Shown in pieces: positions 63,838-64,000 of a stretch of 64,000 nt of DNA. Source of the DNA: Gimesia sp. (lineage in GTDB: Bacteria; Planctomycetota; Planctomycetia; Planctomycetales; Planctomycetaceae); NCBI RefSeq assembly GCF_040219335.1, contig NZ_JAVJSQ010000010.1, forward strand, positions 62,001 to 126,000. Reading direction: 5' to 3'. Under the pieces are notes generated by a model, which saw only the letters and a list, made by a program, of their open reading frames with translations, did not search any database and was not told the DNA's origin. The translations under genes were made by a program, and so were the position numbers. Position 1 is the first letter of the stretch; every line of letters starts with the position of its first letter.

Positions 63838-64000
63838 CAGGATTTCCTCCATCAACTGGCGCTGATCGCTTGAACCTGTCAGTGTTTTGCAATTCTGAAG
63901 TTGAGTCGAGCCCATCCTGTTTGTGAATCGGTTTAGTTGTGTCTCCTTAAACAAAAGCGGAAACTCTGAGTTGTACGGGCTTTTTATTGAATCAGGACTC
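63838..64000. other. Right window end
   Basis: No supported gene in the last 163 bases. On the minus strand a possible AAGGAG ribosome binding site stands at about 63943-63948, before a TTG frame that runs into the small gene at 63700. Terminase, portal and protease are expected further right. Confidence 0.4.

Larger units (their letters stand above)
44856..64000. mobile_element. Tailed prophage, head and tail module
   Basis: Twenty genes on one strand in the order capsid, head-tail connection, tail tube, tail chaperone pair, tape measure, tail tip and fibre match a siphovirus-type module. The genes are packed with ATGA or one-base overlaps. No integrase, terminase, portal, lysis or repressor gene is present inside the window. 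The left border lies between 44,832 and 44,856 (convergent with the host gene). No attachment repeat was found. A gene transfer agent or remnant cannot be excluded. Confidence 0.85.

Noticed and set aside
1..64000. CRISPR array, tRNA or rRNA
   Set aside because: No regular direct repeats with spacers and no tRNA-like cloverleaf or rRNA stretch were found by reading.

Overview
The window reads as chromosomal DNA of a planctomycete, probably of the Gimesia/Rubinisphaera kind. I infer this from the gene types, not from a database match: a Cys-type sulfatase beside a very large secreted protein with a PVC-type dehydrogenase domain, HEAT-like repeats and a C-terminal CxxCH haem site; a Tat-exported Gfo/Idh/MocA oxidoreductase; a membrane Ser/Thr kinase clustered with an FHA protein and an ECF sigma factor. 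No rRNA, tRNA or CRISPR array was seen.

Three blocks make up the window. (1) Positions 1 to about 19,256 are a visibly AT-richer genomic island that interrupts a host comM/yifB gene. Only the first 220 codons of comM remain (19254-19916), and the island's large serine recombinase lies next to the break. The cargo starts with the C-terminal half of an McrC-like nuclease subunit. It continues with an overlapping pair (PD-(D/E)XK-like protein and DUF429 protein), two acidic unknowns, a restriction-endonuclease-fold protein, a SNF2/RapA-like helicase and a sacsin-like GHKL ATPase. All these run on the + strand as a defence-type array. Behind it come small unknown genes, a candidate structured RNA region, a probable replication/primase-type protein and a Cys-His-Asp enzyme-like protein. 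The other island end and the 3' part of comM must lie left of the window.

(2) Positions 19,917-44,832 are host chromosome: a 32-residue basic protein, the sigma/kinase/FHA cluster, a coiled-coil membrane protein, M19 dipeptidase, DUF423, DJ-1/PfpI and TauE/SafE proteins, DprA, a methyltransferase, a DUF455 ferritin-like protein, a HAD-like protein, the sulfatase, the PVC-type cytochrome protein, a LexA-HTH protein with a CsrA-like tail followed by two coiled-coil genes, the oxidoreductase, a 2OG-Fe(II) oxygenase, an HEXXH metalloprotease-like protein and a small PH-like membrane protein.

(3) Positions 44,856-64,000 are the morphogenesis half of a tailed prophage, all on the - strand. Read 5' to 3' (right to left) it holds an HK97-type capsid, head-tail connectors, a tail terminator-like protein, Mu gpG-like morphogenesis protein, tail tube, tail chaperone pair, tape measure, distal tail, a LamG-bearing structural protein, hub-like protein, a Gly/Tyr-rich fibre-like protein, a two-domain glycosyltransferase and a methyltransferase. 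Terminase, portal, protease, lysis and integrase genes are not in the window and should lie to the right.

The strongest special observations are: the defence-type operon in a comM-inserted island; a textbook -1 programmed frameshift signal joining the two tail chaperone frames (A AAA AAC, 9-nt spacer, 9-bp hairpin); the LexA-CsrA-like fusion; and a complete intrinsic-terminator structure inside the first codons of the 2OG oxygenase gene.
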